From positions 434,001 through 498,000 of the forward strand of contig OX376642.1 in NCBI GenBank assembly GCA_947383695.1: a stretch of 64,000 nucleotides of DNA. Reading direction: 5' to 3'. This DNA is from Actinomycetes bacterium (GTDB taxonomy: Bacteria > Actinomycetota > Actinomycetes > Nanopelagicales > Nanopelagicaceae). This document shows, one piece after another, positions 1-12,000 of the stretch (the first letter of the stretch is position 1; each line of letters starts with the position of its first letter). The notes beneath the pieces were generated by a model. It was not told where the DNA came from, made no database searches, and worked only from the letters and a program-made list of their open reading frames with translations. The translations under genes and the position numbers were made by a program.

Positions 1-79
1 CGCTATGCAGCTTTAACGCTGCACCAACACTAGATAACTCAAAGGGATCATCAATGATCACCAAAACACGATCACTCAT
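1..79 (-). CDS. response regulator, N-terminal fragment (partial, runs off the window)
   Basis: Reading the minus strand from an ATG at 77-79 gives MSDRVLVIIDDPFELSSVGA and then leaves the window after 26 residues. A short beta-strand followed by an acidic pair (VLVIIDDP) at the very N-terminus is the usual opening of a CheY-like receiver domain, so a two-component response regulator is the likeliest product; the effector domain cannot be seen. A weak AGAGGT lies almost against the ATG. It would be transcribed in the same direction as nnrD, but 86 bp downstream of it. Too little sequence remains to rule out another protein with a Rossmann-like start. Confidence 0.5.
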   Translation of the reverse strand, partial: MSDRVLVIIDDPFELSSVGAALKLHS

Positions 80-125
80 ACCTCTAAAGTTACGCTGAGT
101 AATCTTGATAGTGAAGCATGGAGTA

Positions 126-142
126 CTAACTATGAGAGTTAG
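126..142. repeat. inverted repeat between nnrD and the response regulator
   Basis: CTAACT-ATGAG-AGTTAG is a perfect 6-bp inverted repeat with a 5-nt centre. No T-tract follows on either side, so it looks more like an operator or a weak RNA hairpin than an intrinsic terminator. Confidence 0.4.
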
Positions 143-165
143 CGCCAGATAGGGCTTCCCCTACA

Positions 166-1017
166 TCATTGTCGCTTAAGAAGTTTGGCTACCGTTTCAG
201 GGATTGCCACAATGATTGCCTCAGCATTTATTGGTCCGCCAGCAGATGCTTTCTCCGCCGCTTGGTTGTGAATGAAGGCCGCTGATGCAGCAACGTATGC
301 AAGGTGGTTGTAATCATTGAGAATCTCAATTGCATTAGTTGCAACCAACGCTCCCATGATTCCCGCCAAAACATCGCCGCTACCTGCAGTTGCAAGCCAT
401 GGTGTTGCCACAGGTAACTGAATTAAAACCTCATCATTGGCAACATAGGTTGTTGCACCCTTGAGTAAAACTGTTACTCCCAAAGTATCGGCTGCATTCT
501 GCACCCACTTCTTAGGATCTCCTTCAATCGCCTCTGCTGTTACCTGCACACCACGTGCTGAAAGCAAGGTCGCAAGCTCGCCGCTATGAGGAGTAATTAC
601 CGTTGGCTGTTCCAATGATCCAGCTAATGACAAAGCTCCAGCATCCAAAATTGTCGGAACAGATTGCAAACGAATTAATTTGAACCAGCGATGACGCAAC
701 CAGGTTGTGAAGTCTGAGTACTTCTTGGCACTAATTCCACTTCCTACCAACCAAGCTGCAACCTTTCCTGGTTGAACAACTGCAGATGGAGTTGTATGCA
801 AAACAAGATGGGCTAAACCTGATGAACTATGAAAACGCACCATGCCAACACCGGTTGCTGATGCTGCAGCTGTTGTTAATACAGCAGCTCCTGGAAACTG
901 CGCAGAACCTGTGATCAGACCCAACACTCCGCGACTGTATTTATGGTCTAAGTCTGATGGGGAGATAATGCATTTCGCAGCATCTCTTGCGCTCCACTTT
1001 TTCACTGTTCTCGTCAT
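166..1017 (-). CDS. nnrD: ADP/ATP-dependent NAD(P)H-hydrate dehydratase
   Basis: Repairs hydrated NADH or NADPH by nucleotide-driven dehydration, in the cytosol. The protein (283 aa from this start) has the ribokinase-like fold signature of the YjeF C-terminal family: an early glycine-rich segment GLITGSAQFPGAAVLT, the central ITPHSGELATLL, and the diagnostic ATAGSGDVLAGIMGAL near the C-terminus, which contributes the catalytic aspartate. The epimerase half (NnrE) is absent, so this is the stand-alone dehydratase form. The ATG at 1015-1017 is preferred over a TTG at 1023 because a TAGGCT -10-like hexamer ends 6 nt before it, predicting a leaderless mRNA. It is divergent from katG, sharing a 70-80 bp promoter region. 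Confidence 0.87.
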   Translation of the reverse strand: MTRTVKKWSARDAAKCIISPSDLDHKYSRGVLGLITGSAQFPGAAVLTTAAASATGVGMVRFHSSSGLAHLVLHTTPSAVVQPGKVAAWLVGSGISAKKYSDFTTWLRHRWFKLIRLQSVPTILDAGALSLAGSLEQPTVITPHSGELATLLSARGVQVTAEAIEGDPKKWVQNAADTLGVTVLLKGATTYVANDEVLIQLPVATPWLATAGSGDVLAGIMGALVATNAIEILNDYNHLAYVAASAAFIHNQAAEKASAGGPINAEAIIVAIPETVAKLLKRQ

Positions 1018-1023
1018 GATCAA

Positions 1024-1029
1024 AGCCTA
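1024..1029 (-). promoter_or_regulatory. -10-like element of nnrD (leaderless type)
   Basis: TAGGCT on the minus strand, followed by exactly 6 nt and then the ATG of nnrD. No convincing -35. Matches the TAnnnT-N6-start pattern repeated across this window. Confidence 0.4.
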
Positions 1030-1040
1030 TCTCTCATAAT

Positions 1041-1069
1041 TTGCGGGCAAACACAACGCAACCCATACT
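1041..1069 (+). promoter_or_regulatory. katG promoter
   Basis: TTGCGG (1041-1046) and CATACT (1064-1069) are separated by 17 bp, a good sigma-70-type arrangement. Transcription would start near 1076, giving a short 5' UTR that contains the AGGAGG ribosome site at 1093-1098. Confidence 0.5.
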
Positions 1070-1093
1070 TAGGTCAGTTCACTGTATTCATAG

Positions 1094-3256
<2,163 letters not shown>

Positions 3257-3268
3257 ATTCTTTACTGA

Positions 3269-3286
3269 AGTGGGGCGGGTCGGGCT
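3269..3286. repeat. att-like direct repeat, distal copy (tRNA-Met 3'-end fragment)
   Basis: Exact 18-bp copy of 13799-13816. It reproduces the 3' half of the T-arm, the 3' acceptor strand and the discriminator base of tRNA-Met but nothing further upstream of the tRNA, as expected for a displaced attachment core. Confidence 0.7.
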
Positions 3287-3298
3287 ACTTGCTTGAGA

Positions 3299-5866
3299 TT
3301 AGATCTTAAGTAGCTTCTTTCCCTTTACTACAGCATCGTTTCGATCGGTGGCGTTTAATTTCCGATAGATACTCTTTAAGTGTGTCTTCATCGTATTTTT
3401 CGAGATACACAGATCGGTTGCTATTTGCCCAATTGGCAGCCCTGTACCCAAATGTCTCAAAATGTCAGCTTCGCGTCTAGTAAGTGAACGTGTTGGATCA
3501 TCGCTTCCGACCATCATTTCATTCAATCTTTCTCCCGCGGCTTTAGCTAATCTCTCATTAAACGGGGTTGGAGACTCTGCAACGAGCGAAATGTATTGTT
3601 GAATGACATCTGACCGCTGAGTAAGAAAATGCTTGAAGTACCCATGCTTAGATCCAATTTCCACCGCTTGCCGCACTTCATTGAATTGGCCACGAGGGGA
3701 ATCAGAGAAAATGTGTGCTCTGTACAAGTGATAGGTAAGTTTTTGTCGGGGAATCTGTAAATCAAAAGTTTCAGTTATTTCTAGAGCCTTGGAGTTGTTT
3801 CCCTTACTCATATAAATTCCAGCCTTGAAGGCGCGCATTAGATATGAGTTCGGAGATCGAGATAAGAGGTCATCCGCGCGCTTGTAATCCATAACCCAGT
3901 ACCTAACTCGCGCCTCCCAGATATCTACCGCTTGATGAAGCTCTTCCGAAAGGTCGTTGTCAGTAATCATTTCTCTACTTTGATTAATGCAGGACAAGGC
4001 TTCCTCTGTGTTTCCAAGAAGAACTTGCTGATACGACATGCGTCCGAGCAGAGTTGCAACCATTGGAAAGTTCTTCGCCCCAATGGCTTGATCAAGCGCA
4101 GCCTGCAAAAGAGCTAAACCCTTTTGGTGATCACCACTTTCTGAAACGATCATGAACTCTGCCAAGTACCCACCAAAGGATGCGAAGAAGCCTTTGTGTT
4201 TCTGCCCATCAGATTCAAGTGGCACCGCGAGTTCATTCTTCGCCTCAATAAACCGACCTTCATGTGCCGCAATTAAGGCGTGCATAGAATGAATAATCGT
4301 TGTGTGATGAAGAGTAGCGCTTGTAAAACTCTTTGACTTTAGAGCTTGTGAGATTCTCTTAATTTTTGAATCATCATCTTGGATCACCGCACACCATAAT
4401 GCCAATTGCAAAAATGTGACCGTGTTGCCTCTAGATACAAAGATCTCTTCAGCCGGAGTTTCGACGCACTCCATGGCTTTTTCAAAACATTGATTGAGAT
4501 CTCCCTTTGCATAAGAGAGAATCGATTCATATGCGAGCAACTCTCGTTTCAAGCCTTTAATTTCAAAACCAGATTGACCTGAAGTAAGCACGTGCAGTGC
4601 TTGCAGATTAGATTGAGCATCGAGAAAATTGCCACACAAGATACTTATGTAGAAGGATATGATTCTCTTCGCCAGCTCTTCAATTTTCGGCACATACTCA
4701 AAAACATCTAGCCAATTCTTGAGGTGATCGATTCTGGATGAGTAAATAGCTTCTTGAATGCTCAAATCTATGTGTCGAGCCACAGTAGGCTCCTGAACAA
4801 TTTTCATCAATTTATCCATCGAACCTAGCTGCAACAAAATTTTTGTGACCTCACGGATTCTTCCGCTATCCAGTAAACAGGAAATGAGGTTCTCGCTTTT
4901 AGCTTGGAACTCATCTAAACGCTGATATTCACTAACAAGCACCTTACGGAGCAAAGGATGAATCGCGAATTCAGGTGGGCTGTCATTAGTCTGTGCGACC
5001 ACCATTGAATCTTGACTCAATAAGGTCAGTATCCGAACGACATCAATGTTGCCCGTAAGGGTCAATGCTGTTTTCGCATCAATACTCTCAAGCAAGGAAA
5101 GTTCAGTAACAATTTCTAACTCCTCTTGAGCCAAACTCGCCAAAATTCTTTGGGCGGGAACTGTGAATTGATCCTGGCCCTTGTTCTGAATTGAAGAGAT
5201 TAGAGATTTAAAATCCTTGGTTACCGCCAGCTGGGAGAGTGCGATATGAACGCCTAGGGGCCATCCTTGAGATAATTCTTGAATTTCAATCAAATTACTA
5301 GTGCTAAGTTCGACGCCAGATTGAACTGCTAATTGCTCAGCCTCATCCGATGTGAAGTTCAAATCTGTAGGTGTGATAATTGTGAATCGTCCTGCGCCAT
5401 GTTCTTGTAAGAAGCTAGTTCGCGGGGATGTCTCGGTAAGTAAAATCAATTTTATGTGTGAAGGGAGCTTGCCGACTAAGAAACGTGCAAATCCATTGTG
5501 ATCTCTCCGAATTACTTCGGCATTGTCAATGACGATGTGAAACTTACTTTTGTCCTTCTCGATGACCTTTAGGAATTGGGAAAGAACACCATCATCAACT
5601 TCCTTAAGGTTTTCAAACTGAGCCAAACTTTTATTCAGCGAGGGGATACTTTTTCTAATTTCAGAAACGATCGAACCAAATAGTTCTGCTACTTGAGATG
5701 TCGCGAAGCCATCAAACCAAATGATCGGATCTGACTGAGTGTCTGCCCACTGCCTTGCCAGTACTGATTTCCCAAACCCAGTTGGTCCGTAGATATAAAC
5801 AACGTTGTCAGTTGAACTATTGATCGTATTGATTAAGCGCCGGCGCAGTAGAAGCTGGGATCCCAT
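3299..5866 (-). CDS. MalT/LAL-type STAND ATPase transcriptional regulator (LuxR HTH)
   Basis: Large signal-integrating transcription factor, about 855-870 aa. It has an N-terminal STAND/AAA-type NTPase (Walker A GPTGFGKS near residues 42-49 and Walker B FHIVIDNAEVI near 124-134, counting from the GTG at 5911), a long helical TPR-like middle, and a C-terminal LuxR-type helix-turn-helix (LTRREADILRHLGTG ... ISKNTMKTHLKSIYRKL). Such proteins are typically inducer- and ATP-dependent activators. An ATG at 5866 is preferred: CAAAAT ends 6 nt before it, and three GGGTGAA-like boxes then lie wholly upstream, the nearest about 40 bp away. The GTG at 5911 would overlap a box. It is divergent from the giant surface gene, which it probably controls together with itself. 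The ligand is unknown. Confidence 0.88.
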   Translation of the reverse strand: MGSQLLLRRRLINTINSSTDNVVYIYGPTGFGKSVLARQWADTQSDPIIWFDGFATSQVAELFGSIVSEIRKSIPSLNKSLAQFENLKEVDDGVLSQFLKVIEKDKSKFHIVIDNAEVIRRDHNGFARFLVGKLPSHIKLILLTETSPRTSFLQEHGAGRFTIITPTDLNFTSDEAEQLAVQSGVELSTSNLIEIQELSQGWPLGVHIALSQLAVTKDFKSLISSIQNKGQDQFTVPAQRILASLAQEELEIVTELSLLESIDAKTALTLTGNIDVVRILTLLSQDSMVVAQTNDSPPEFAIHPLLRKVLVSEYQRLDEFQAKSENLISCLLDSGRIREVTKILLQLGSMDKLMKIVQEPTVARHIDLSIQEAIYSSRIDHLKNWLDVFEYVPKIEELAKRIISFYISILCGNFLDAQSNLQALHVLTSGQSGFEIKGLKRELLAYESILSYAKGDLNQCFEKAMECVETPAEEIFVSRGNTVTFLQLALWCAVIQDDDSKIKRISQALKSKSFTSATLHHTTIIHSMHALIAAHEGRFIEAKNELAVPLESDGQKHKGFFASFGGYLAEFMIVSESGDHQKGLALLQAALDQAIGAKNFPMVATLLGRMSYQQVLLGNTEEALSCINQSREMITDNDLSEELHQAVDIWEARVRYWVMDYKRADDLLSRSPNSYLMRAFKAGIYMSKGNNSKALEITETFDLQIPRQKLTYHLYRAHIFSDSPRGQFNEVRQAVEIGSKHGYFKHFLTQRSDVIQQYISLVAESPTPFNERLAKAAGERLNEMMVGSDDPTRSLTRREADILRHLGTGLPIGQIATDLCISKNTMKTHLKSIYRKLNATDRNDAVVKGKKLLKI

Positions 5867-5906
5867 GGGGTTATTTTGGAATGTGACTTCACATTTTGGA
5901 AGATTT

Positions 5907-6056
5907 CTCACCCCAATTCCGCCGTTTCACCCGCCTTTTCACCCTCTAACCCCCGATTTCCACGCTGCCAATCGCCGTTGGCTTAACCGGTTGGGTGAAT
6001 TCTGGGGGGATTTGAGGGTGAATAGGTGCATCCACCCCTATTTCTTGAGGTGAGAA
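5907..6056. promoter_or_regulatory. symmetric six-box divergent operator region
   Basis: Three TTCACCC-type boxes point left (CTCACCC 5907-5913, TTCACCC 5926-5932, TTCACCC 5938-5944) and three GGGTGAA-type boxes point right (GGGTGAA 5993-5999, GGGTGAA 6016-6022, AGGTGAG 6048-6054). The innermost left box and the middle right box extend into a long imperfect inverted repeat (5938-5954 against 6004-6022). Between the groups lie CCAA-TCGCCG-TTGG (5968-5981) and the palindrome AACCGGTT (5985-5992). The arrangement suggests cooperative binding by the adjacent LuxR-type regulator in both directions. Confidence 0.6.
6021..6042. repeat. inverted repeat upstream of the giant surface gene
   Basis: AATAGG (6021-6026) and CCTATT (6037-6042) are perfect inverted arms around a 10-nt centre, lying about 30-50 bp before the predicted transcription start. 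A possible second operator type within the box array. Confidence 0.4.
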
Positions 6057-6059
6057 AAG

Positions 6060-6065
6060 TATTTT
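6060..6065 (+). promoter_or_regulatory. -10-like element of the giant surface gene (leaderless type)
   Basis: TATTTT followed by 6 nt and the ATG at 6072. No -35 resembling TTGACA is present at the right distance, which fits activator-dependent transcription. The GAGG at 6047-6050 is too far from the ATG (21 nt) to serve as a ribosome site. Confidence 0.4.
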
Positions 6066-6071
6066 TCCCGC

Positions 6072-9000
6072 ATGGTTTCAATCATGAATCTGAATTGGCG
6101 GAACAGACTTTTCAGATCACGCATACTTGTCCCACTATTAATTGCAATTTCGGCATTTTTCTTAATCGTTCTTGAAAGTAACTTCAGAACAGCGTCGGCT
6201 TTAGCCCCTACTTTGACCATTGTGAAAGACCAGTCTAATACTAATGCTGATACATCTATTCCTTTGCCCGCCACAGGGTGGACCCATATCGCCAGGCCTT
6301 GCTTGGATGGAGCGCAGCAATACTCATACGTAAACAATCAAACTGCCCCTGACAATTCTACATGTGACTCTAATGAGCCTGGGCGCTATGGAAACATTGA
6401 CGGTGATCATGTGCGTACGGGTTACAACTATAATTCTTTCAAAATCACATTTGTAAATCCTGTTTCTGAGTTCATCTTTGACTCCGGAGGCGTTGTTGCT
6501 GACAATCAAGCATATATTCACGTTTTCTTTGAGAACAAAACTCCCACAAATTTCTACTCGGATACCTCTGCTTATGTGAGTTTTCCGTTAACACTCAATT
6601 ACAGTGGCGGGTCGGGTTGGTCAACCAGATACAAAGTGTCATTTAGCGATGGCACACAAATAACAAAAATTGGCTTCAGCTACAACTCATCGGGTACATC
6701 TTTCTCAAACTATCCGAGCATGTTTGACAATTTTGGAATACCTAATGCACCAACTGTCAGCACCTTCTCGAGCAGTACAACAACTCCACGTAACGATTCA
6801 AATGCTTCATACAGTCTTGTTTTCTCCCAGAGCGTTACAGGTTTGACTACTGATGACTTTGAAAATGCAGGCACCGCAACGGGATGTTCTTACACAGTAA
6901 CTGGATCAGGAACTACCTATACCTTAAGTATTTCCTCGTGTTCCGATGGAACGATTCAACCTAGAATAAAGACTAATTCTGTAACGGGAAGCACGTTTGA
7001 TGGTCCTGCAAGTGCCGCCACAACAACAAGCACTATTACTAAAGACAGTTTCGCTCCCACAGCATCAGTGACAACAGCAACAATTCTTGCCTCGGGAAAC
7101 GCTTCAGTACAAAGTTCTGAGGCTGGTACTGCATACCTCGTGAATGAAACGGTCACTGTGACCAGCTTGGCAAGTATTACTGGAGCGGCTGACAATCTGC
7201 AAAACTCTGTTTCAATTACAACGGCAAATACCAACACAAATCTCGCAGCGACCGGATTAGTTCCTGGAACCTACAAGCTCTATACGACTGACGGTGCCGG
7301 AAATCTCTCTGCAGCATCTACAAATTCGATTTCGATTAAACCAGCCACACCTGGAACTCCTGATCTCGATTCTGCTTCAGATCTTGGAACGAACAATGAC
7401 AATAACACTTCAGATGACACTCCTACATTCACTCTCTCATCCCTTATCTCCGGAGCAAGTGTTACCGTGGCAGCAACACCAAGTTCTGGAAACGCGGTAA
7501 CTTGTTCATTTACTTCAACCGGTAATAGTGGTTCTTGTACCTTTACTTCACTTTCGAATGGAACCTACTCCATAACCGCTGTTCAATCTTTTGGCGGAAT
7601 CAATTCAGATACCAGTACCGCACTCGCAAATGTTGTTATTAACAAAGCGACTATCTCTAGGCCTGCCAGACCGGATTTGGCAACTTCATCTGATTCTGGA
7701 AGTTCGAGTAGCGATGACCTTACAAATGACAACACTCCGACTATAAACGTAACAGGAACATTCACGGGGACGGCAACCGTTACTGCTGCGAAAATGGGCT
7801 CTACAAGCGTGACGTGTAGCGTTTCATCAAGTACTTGCACTCTCAGCACTTTGAGCGATGGAGTTTGGAACATCACAGTCACAGACGGAGATGCAGCAGG
7901 AAATAGTGCAACTTCTGAAACATTATCGATCACTGTTGACACCACTGCACCGTCAACACCGACGATAACTGCTCAAACCGTGTCAGATAGGGAGTCTATT
8001 TCCATCCAAGTTGCTGACACAGGTACGGCTTATTTGTATCGCTGGTTATCGACTAATACTCCTTCAACGCCTGCCGATGTCACCACGAAGGCCTCGGAGT
8101 TTTGGAATTCTGTGGCAGTTGTTGCCAACACTTCAACATCGATTTCCACTTTGGACCTTGGAACTGGATATAACTATAAACTTTATGTTGTTGATGAAGC
8201 CGGAAATATCTCAAGCGGAAGTACCAATTTAGTCAAAGTTGATCCTGCTAGTAGCCCCACTATTTCGGGGCCTACCCGACCATCTTCGTCAAGTCCAGCT
8301 GACAAAGTTGGATCGACGCTAACTAATGTAATGTCTGTTTCAGGGCTTCCTGTGCCAACAATAAGTTATCAATATGTGCGCTGCCCAAGTGTTTCAGGTA
8401 ATTGGGTGCCAACGTGCGTCGATATCCCTGGTGCAACGACGAGCACCTACATTTTGACGGCTGAAGATGCAGGTCAGCATATTGGCGTAGAAATAACTGC
8501 AACCAACTCACAGGGCTCGACCGTTCAAATTGGAGTTGCTACAGCGAAGGTTGAGGCGTCCGTACCTGGTGCCCCTACTTCCGTTGCAACGACAATTACA
8601 GGATCCACAACAGCATCGATCGCATTCACAGTCCCGGCCTCAAATGGTGCTTCGATAACGGATTATGACCTTGAGTACTCAAGCAATAATGGAAGCACTT
8701 GGACAAGTTTTAACAATGGAACAAGTACTACGAATCCAATTCTCGTTACTGGATTAACAGCAAATACGAGTTATATTTTCCGCGTCAAAGCCAAGAATTC
8801 GGCTGGAGATGGAAGTTTTTCTATTGCCACATCGCCCCAGACAACACTTCAAGCCCCATCAGTGGCAACTAATGAAGCACCACAGAATTTAGCTTCCCCA
8901 GGCGTCTTCAAAGTTGGGGACACCATTACTAACCAAATGACCTTTGATGGTTTTCCAAACCCAACTCTGTCTTATCAGTTTCTGCGATGCCCGACGGTTA

Positions 9001-12000
9001 CGTATAGCTCAAATGATTGTGCCGAAATTCCTAGTGCTACATCGAGTACATACACACTCACAGGTGAAGATGTTGGCAAATACATGGGTGTGAAGATTAC
9101 CGCGACGAACTCAAGTGGAAGTCTTGTTCAAACTCCTATGCGAAATACTCTAGTCACGGCAGCGAGACCCGGAGCGCCAACTTCTGTTGCAGTAAGCATT
9201 ACTGGATCAACGACAGCGACGGTTTCATTCACAGCCCCGGTCTCAAATGGTGGTTCTGCAATCACTGGTTACACGGTTACTTCAACACCTTCAGGAGCTG
9301 TTTGTGCAGCCGGTGCAAGTAGCACCACATACAACTGCACTGGGTTAGCTGCCGGTACGTCATATACCTTCAAGGTGAAGGCGACAAATACAGTTGGATC
9401 AGGAATTGATTCTTCTCCGTCATCAAGTGCTGTCACGCTTGTTGCACCGACTCTGACGGTCCATAAAGATGAATCAAATAATGCAACTGACACACCAATT
9501 TCATTACAATCTGGAACACTCACAGATCCATGTGCAAGTAATTCATATTACACAATCACGTTTTCATCCGGCTCGTGTAACAGGGAGCCAACCAACTATT
9601 CATCTGGAAATGTAAATGCGGATAACATGTTCGTTGATACGAATCGGTCGGTATTCCTTAATTTATTACAGCCGATAAATTCCTTCACTTTTGATGCTTG
9701 TTGCGTTGATCGCTCTGTTTATGTATTAGTTCAATACGAAGATTCAAATCCGAGCAGTTTTTATGTCGGCAATTCAGGATTTGTTAGCTATCTCCTAACA
9801 GCCAATGCTTCTTCCGTGCCGTCGACTAGATATCAGATTAGTTTCGCAGATGGCAGACTAATTAAGAAGATTGGTTTGGGATTTAATTCAGATGGTTCTA
9901 GCAGTTCGGGTGATATCACGATTTACGACAATTTTGGCTTCTCGGTTGCACCATTAGCGACATCTGTATCCGTATCAAGTAAATCATTAACGGCTGGTAC
10001 TGCTGCCACTTCTTTCACCCCGATTAATGCTTCTGGAGGAGGAAGTTCTAAAACCTATTCAATCTCTCCATCACTACCTTCTGGATTGTCATTGAATGCT
10101 TCAACAGGAGCGATTACAGGAACGCCGACAGGAGCGAGTGCATCGACTAGCTACACAGTTTCTGTTACTGACGGATCATCAACTTCAACCGCAACCTTCT
10201 CACTAGGCGTCAATGCGGCATTGAGTTCTACGACAGGAACGGTTCCTTCAGGAGTCTATAAAGATGTGGCAGTAACGGCATTTACGCCAGTTAGCTTTAG
10301 CGGTGGAACATCGCCAGTCACATATTCTGTCTCTCCAAGCTTGCCAGCGGGGCTCTCACTTAATACTTCAACGGGCGTGATTAGCGGTACAGCCACAGGT
10401 ACAGCTGCAAGCACCACTTATACAGTGACTGCCACCGATGCAAATGGCGCCTCAGAGGCAAGCACCTTTGCTTTTGCCGTCACCAATCAGCCAACCGCAC
10501 CGGGTGCTCCAACTATTGGTGCTGCGACATCAACAGGCCAAACAACGGCAACAGTTGCTTTCACCGCCCCAGCAAATACTGGTGGTGCTGCAATTACAAC
10601 TTATACAGTTACTGCAAGTCCAGGAAGCATTACTGCAACTGGTTCTTCATCGCCAATAACTGTTTCTGGATTAACGGCCGGAACGGCGTATACATTCTCG
10701 ATCACCGCAACTAACGCTGCAGGTTTAACATCATCTTCATCATCGCCAAGTAGCAGCATCACAACTGAATCTGCGCCTGTTCAAAACAACAATAATGGCG
10801 GCGGCGGTGGAGGTGGCGGGGGAGCACCTGCTCCAGCACCTGAACCAGCCCCGGAACCTGTTTGTAACGCTACATGTGTAGCTGCACAAAATGCAGCAGC
10901 AAAAGCTGCTGCCGATAAAGCAGCGGCAGAGAAGGTAGCCGCTGAAAAGTTAATAGCTGACAAAGCTGCGGCGGTTGCAGTTGCAGAGAAGGCAAAAGTT
11001 GATGTGAGTGCGGCTGTAGCTTCAGCAACTGCCGCTGCTGAGAAAGTCAGCGCTGCGACTGTCGCAAAGGTTGCTGTTGACACTATTGCGGCCGCGGTAA
11101 GTACCGTGGTGAATTCAGCGAATGCTGCGCAAACAAGTACATCCAAAATTACAAGTGAGGCTGCTGCATCAATAAAGAGTGCACCAGCTGCAGCAACTAA
11201 GGCTGCAAGTACTGCTTCTGCAAACTCCAAGGCAAACACGGCAGCTACTCAAGTTAAGGCTGCAGCCAATGCTGCTCAAAAGGCCGCGGCAAGTTCGCAG
11301 GCGCAGACTTCAAATACGCCAGAGATTGCATTTGGATCTTCAAATACCGCTTCTGCGGCTTCGCAAGCTGCAGCAAAGGCTGACGCGGCTGCACGCGCTG
11401 GAAAGTCGGCTGCCAATGAGGTAGCTGCTGCAGCAGAAGTTAAGTCGATTGAATCTAGAGTAACGGCAACGGCGCTACAGAATGAGGCAAATGCCGCTGT
11501 TGCAGAAGCGATTGCTGAACAAAAGGTGGCTGCGGCATTGGCCACGGAGGCTAAAGTTGCTGCAGATAAAGCAAGCGCCGCTACTACAGAAAAGATTGCT
11601 GCAACTGCTGCAGCAAAGACAGCTGCTGAAACTTTGGTCACTTTATTAACAGAAAAAGTTGCGATTGCCGAAAAGGTTGCAACCGCGGCTTCTGAGGAAG
11701 TACGAGCAGAGGCCCAAAAGACACTTGATACGGTAAATATCAAGATTGCAGAGGCTGAAAGAGCTGTCACTGAAACGGTAAGCAAGGCCGATGCAGCAAT
11801 TGCTGCACAAGCAGAGGCGATTAAAGTTGCTGAAGCAACTAAAGCCACTGCAGAAGCCCAGGTAAGAAAGGTAGATCAGTTACTCGCCTCGGTTCCTATC
11901 AAAGCAACAGCAGCCGTTCGCGCAGCTTCCGCGGCTGCAGTAGCGGCAAAGGTTGCAGCCGCTGCAAAGGTTGCAGCTGCGACGATCCCATCAAGAGCGG

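Noticed and set aside
5993-6022. Resemblance of GGGGGGATTTGAGGG to the E. coli MalT box
   Set aside because: Only partial similarity, and the repeated unit here is GGGTGAA. The regulator is MalT-like in architecture only, so identity as a maltose regulon is not supported.
10797-10825. Possible phase-variable repeat in the polyglycine hinge
   Set aside because: The DNA is a mix of GGC, GGT, GGA and GGG codons rather than a uniform tract, so slippage is not especially likely.
10781-11848. Long antisense reading frames (10781-11239 and 11276-11848) opposite the Ala-rich stalk
   Set aside because: They arise because GCN-rich codons leave the opposite strand free of stops; products are low-complexity Ala/Ser/Val and there are no start signals.
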